Positions 6,281 to 7,840 of a DNA stretch of 7,840 nt are shown piece after piece. Within the stretch, counting starts at the first letter, position 1. The number at the start of each line of letters is the position of its first letter. Source of the stretch: Deltaproteobacteria bacterium (GTDB lineage Bacteria; Desulfobacterota; GWC2-55-46); assembly GCA_021825035.1 (NCBI GenBank), contig JAKAIQ010000097.1, positions 1 to 7,840 of the forward strand, written 5' to 3'. The notes under the pieces were generated by a model. The model did not search any database. It was not told where the DNA came from and worked only from the letters and a program-made list of their open reading frames with translations. The position numbers and the translations under genes are program-made.

Positions 6281-6353
6281 GAGACTTTAGCCTGCTTGCA
6301 TGCTTCTGATTTGCGTTTTTATCGATTATTGCCTGAAATGCCTTAATTCTGCC

Positions 6354-6382
6354 TTGACAGAGAATATTTTTAATGCTAAATA
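6354..6382 (+). promoter_or_regulatory. Promoter of the merR-like/kamA pair
   Basis: A perfect TTGACA at 6354-6359 is followed after exactly 17 bases by TAAATA at 6377-6382 (3 of 6 to TATAAT). That box is preceded by TGC at 6374-6376, an extended -10 feature. The predicted transcript start is near 6389, about 140 bases before the GTG of the MerR-like gene. The normal 17-base spacer differs from the 19-base spacers of classical MerR-activated promoters, and no clear dyad lies within it. Confidence 0.6.
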
Positions 6383-6511
6383 TAAACTTGAGTATGGATT
6401 TAAAATTAAAAATGAACTTCAACAGCTAATTGCCGTATCGAGAATATATACAAAAGAAGTCGCACTGCAGGGGAATTAACCCTAAAAAGATTAAATTACT
6501 TTCAAAATAAC

Positions 6512-6516
6512 AGGAG
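6512..6516 (+). promoter_or_regulatory. Ribosome binding site of the MerR-like gene, with three possible starts
   Basis: AGGAG is followed by ATG at 6518 (1 base away, a 25-codon frame ending at 6595), ATG at 6526 (9 bases, encoding only Met-Trp-Ala before TAA) and GTG at 6528 (11 bases, the MerR frame). The best-spaced ATG is thus out of frame with the protein. Confidence 0.45.
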
Positions 6517-6527
6517 TATGGATAAAT

Positions 6528-6797
6528 GTGGGCATAAGGACACCGGAGCTTCTTGCCAGGATAGACATACCGAGGCAAAAACTCTACTACCTTGAACAGA
6601 AGGGTTTTATCAAACCCCAAAAGACGGTAATCGGGGACAAGGAGTTCAGGGAGTATTCTGAGGAGGACGTCAAAAAGATAGAATATATCTGGAAGTATCT
6701 GAAAAAGGGCTTCAAATACAGGATAGCTTACGAAAAGGCGATGGAAGAACTCTCGAACCCGCAACTGAACCTCACAAAAAAAGAAAATCCCTCATAG
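6528..6797 (+). CDS. Small stand-alone MerR-type DNA-binding protein
   Basis: The 89-residue product is essentially one MerR winged-helix domain. Residues 5-28 (TPELLARIDIPRQKLYYLEQKGFI) form the helix-turn-helix with the usual xLYYxExKGxI pattern, and residues 33-51 (ending FREYSEEDVKKI) form the wing and next helix. A helical segment follows to about residue 75, then a polar tail. There is no separate effector or metal-binding domain. It probably binds DNA as a dimer and may need a partner or sense nothing directly. The GTG start is 11 bases after AGGAG; the in-frame region upstream is short, being closed by a TAA at 6492-6494. The kamA-like gene begins 18 bases after its stop, so the two form a likely operon, and control of that gene or of its own AT-rich promoter region is the obvious inference. 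The domain call is strong; the target is unknown. Confidence 0.85.
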   Translation: MGIRTPELLARIDIPRQKLYYLEQKGFIKPQKTVIGDKEFREYSEEDVKKIEYIWKYLKKGFKYRIAYEKAMEELSNPQLNLTKKENPS

Positions 6798-6815
6798 GGG
6801 GTAGGAGGAGTTATA

Positions 6816-7840
6816 ATGGAAGGGCTTTCGATAAGCTCTGAGCCGCCCAGCAGCAATTTAGCCGACAAACGAAGGTCCGAACTCGCCGAAGTCATTGAAG
6901 ACCCAAGCAGTCGTCCCGATTGCTGGAATGACTGGAAGTGGCAACTCAAAAACAGAATTACCTCCCTCGAACAGATTCGCGAGCTGCTGCCTTTGACCCG
7001 GCGGGAAGAAGAAGGCATAAAGCGCGCGCAGGGGCGTTTGGCGATGGCCATAACCCCTTACTTCTTTTCATTAATCGACAAAACCGATCCAAGGTGCCCC
7101 ATAAGAAAGCAGGCCGTTCCAAGGCTTGAAGAGTTCAGCGTGGCCTCCTGCGAGATGGTAGACCCATGCGGAGAGGACAGCCACTCGCCGGTTGCAGGCC
7201 TCGTCCACAGGTATCCGGACAGGGCGCTTCTCATTGTGACCGATTCCTGCGCCATGTACTGCAGGTACTGCACGAGGCGCAGGATGGTCGGAGAAGAGCT
7301 GCCGCCGATGTCCATCGAACGGTTCGAGGACGCCTACAGATATATCAGGTCGAGGAAGGCCATCCGCGACGTCCTGATATCCGGCGGCGACCCGCTTATG
7401 ATGAAGACCGAGGTGCTTGAGAGCTACATACGGAGGCTTCGCACCATACCGCATCTCGAGATAATAAGGATCGGCACCAGGGTTCCGGTTACCCTGCCGA
7501 TGAGGGTGGACGCCGCGCTCGTCGATATGCTCAAGAAATATCATCCGGTCTACATGTCCATCCACTTCTCGCACCCGAGAGAGATAACGCCGGATGTGAC
7601 GCGGGCCTGCTCCATGCTCGCTGACGCCGGCATCCCGCTCGGCAGCCAGACCGTTCTCTTGAAGGGCATAAACGACAGGCCGGCCACGATGAAAAAACTC
7701 ATGCACGAGCTTTTGAAGGCGCGCGTCAGGCCCTACTACATCTATCAGTGCGACATGGTCGTGGGCACGAACCACTTCAGGACCCCGGTTTCCGTGGGCA
7801 TAAACATCATGGAGGAGCTACGGGGCCACACAACCGGCTA
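6816..7840 (+). CDS. kamA: Lysine 2,3-aminomutase family radical SAM enzyme, 3' end missing
   Basis: The visible 341 codons match KamA, which uses a [4Fe-4S] cluster, S-adenosylmethionine and PLP to turn L-lysine into L-beta-lysine in the cytoplasm. The N-terminal WNDWKWQ (37-43) is typical of KamA. The cluster motif is C145-x3-C149-x2-C152, followed by TRRR, whose R154 corresponds to the carboxylate-binding Arg134 of the Clostridium enzyme. SGGDPL is at 189-194. Asp313 in YQCD aligns by spacing with Asp293, which binds the substrate epsilon-amino group and is Lys in glutamate aminomutases, so lysine is the likely substrate. The PLP lysine (PGGGGK) and the second Asp lie beyond the edge. AGGAGG at 6803-6808 is 7 bases before the ATG. 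It probably shares an mRNA with the MerR-like gene. In osmoadapting microbes it would be called ablA and be paired with the acetyltransferase ablB; that cannot be seen here. An amino-acid catabolic role is the main alternative. Confidence 0.9.
   Translation, partial: MEGLSISSEPPSSNLADKRRSELAEVIEDPSSRPDCWNDWKWQLKNRITSLEQIRELLPLTRREEEGIKRAQGRLAMAITPYFFSLIDKTDPRCPIRKQAVPRLEEFSVASCEMVDPCGEDSHSPVAGLVHRYPDRALLIVTDSCAMYCRYCTRRRMVGEELPPMSIERFEDAYRYIRSRKAIRDVLISGGDPLMMKTEVLESYIRRLRTIPHLEIIRIGTRVPVTLPMRVDAALVDMLKKYHPVYMSIHFSHPREITPDVTRACSMLADAGIPLGSQTVLLKGINDRPATMKKLMHELLKARVRPYYIYQCDMVVGTNHFRTPVSVGINIMEELRGHTTG

Larger units (their letters stand above)
5934..6511. other. Divergent intergenic region with an AT-rich right half
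   Basis: This stretch of nearly 580 bases holds no gene I can support firmly. The left part (to about 6190) is GC-rich like the rest of the window. It should hold the promoter of the FmdE-like gene, but I see no convincing -35/-10 pair there. From about 6190 the base composition drops: I count 119 G/C in 360 bases (33%) for 6181-6540, against 37 of 60 in a sample at 2761-2820. The AT-rich part contains a T-rich nested inverted repeat (6247-6280) and a good promoter (6354-6382) for the MerR-KamA pair. No lysine-riboswitch core was recognised in the leader. Confidence 0.6.

Noticed and set aside
6389..6511. A possible lysine riboswitch in the leader of the MerR-KamA operon
   Set aside because: The conserved core blocks of the lysine riboswitch are absent and the AT-rich leader shows only weak local pairing.
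7071..7775. A 234-codon open frame on the minus strand
   Set aside because: It is antisense to the KamA gene, which carries the radical SAM motif in the plus frame; no family features are seen in the antisense product.

Overview
The window is a 7.84 kb piece of a GC-rich bacterial chromosome. It has long, regular coding regions, Shine-Dalgarno-led starts and sigma70-type promoters. The Ile codon ATA and the Arg codon AGG are used often despite the high GC. Together with a zinc-ribbon/RNase H/rnpB cluster and a MerR-KamA pair, this suggests a Gram-negative of the Desulfobacterota (Deltaproteobacteria) or a related lineage such as Nitrospirota. A probable lipoprotein fits a diderm cell. The taxonomic guess is inference only; no tRNA, 16S gene, mobile element or CRISPR array is visible.

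Layout. (1) 1-1440, plus strand: the 3' end of a coiled-coil/C4 zinc-ribbon protein gene, a type I RNase H domain protein with an extra N-terminal helical region, and a complete class A RNase P RNA (rnpB) with its own promoter. (2) 1642-3931, plus strand: a membrane-anchored class III nucleotide cyclase (sensor, HAMP, cyclase) whose 3' end overlaps the start of a TPR lipoprotein gene. (3) 3972-5919, minus strand, convergent with the TPR gene: class I fructose-1,6-bisphosphatase (fbp) with its own extended -10 promoter and a structured leader, and upstream of it an FmdE-like HxCP-motif protein of unknown function. (4) 5934-6511: a gene-free divergent spacer that falls to about 33% G+C in its right half. 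(5) 6528-7840, plus strand: a small stand-alone MerR-type DNA-binding protein followed 18 bases later by a lysine 2,3-aminomutase family radical SAM gene (kamA/ablA-like), which runs off the window.

How the parts relate. The left block is RNA housekeeping. The cyclase and lipoprotein are probably translationally coupled, suggesting an envelope-sensing cAMP module. Fbp is a central gluconeogenic enzyme with no evident link to its neighbours. The MerR-KamA pair looks like an operon, possibly for beta-lysine or N-acetyl-beta-lysine osmolyte synthesis, but the gene that would confirm this lies outside the window. I found no clear multi-gene system that is plainly new. The least explained items are the FmdE-like protein, the cyclase-TPR lipoprotein pair, the AT-rich leader with overlapping starts before the MerR gene, and the nested hairpin in the fbp leader.
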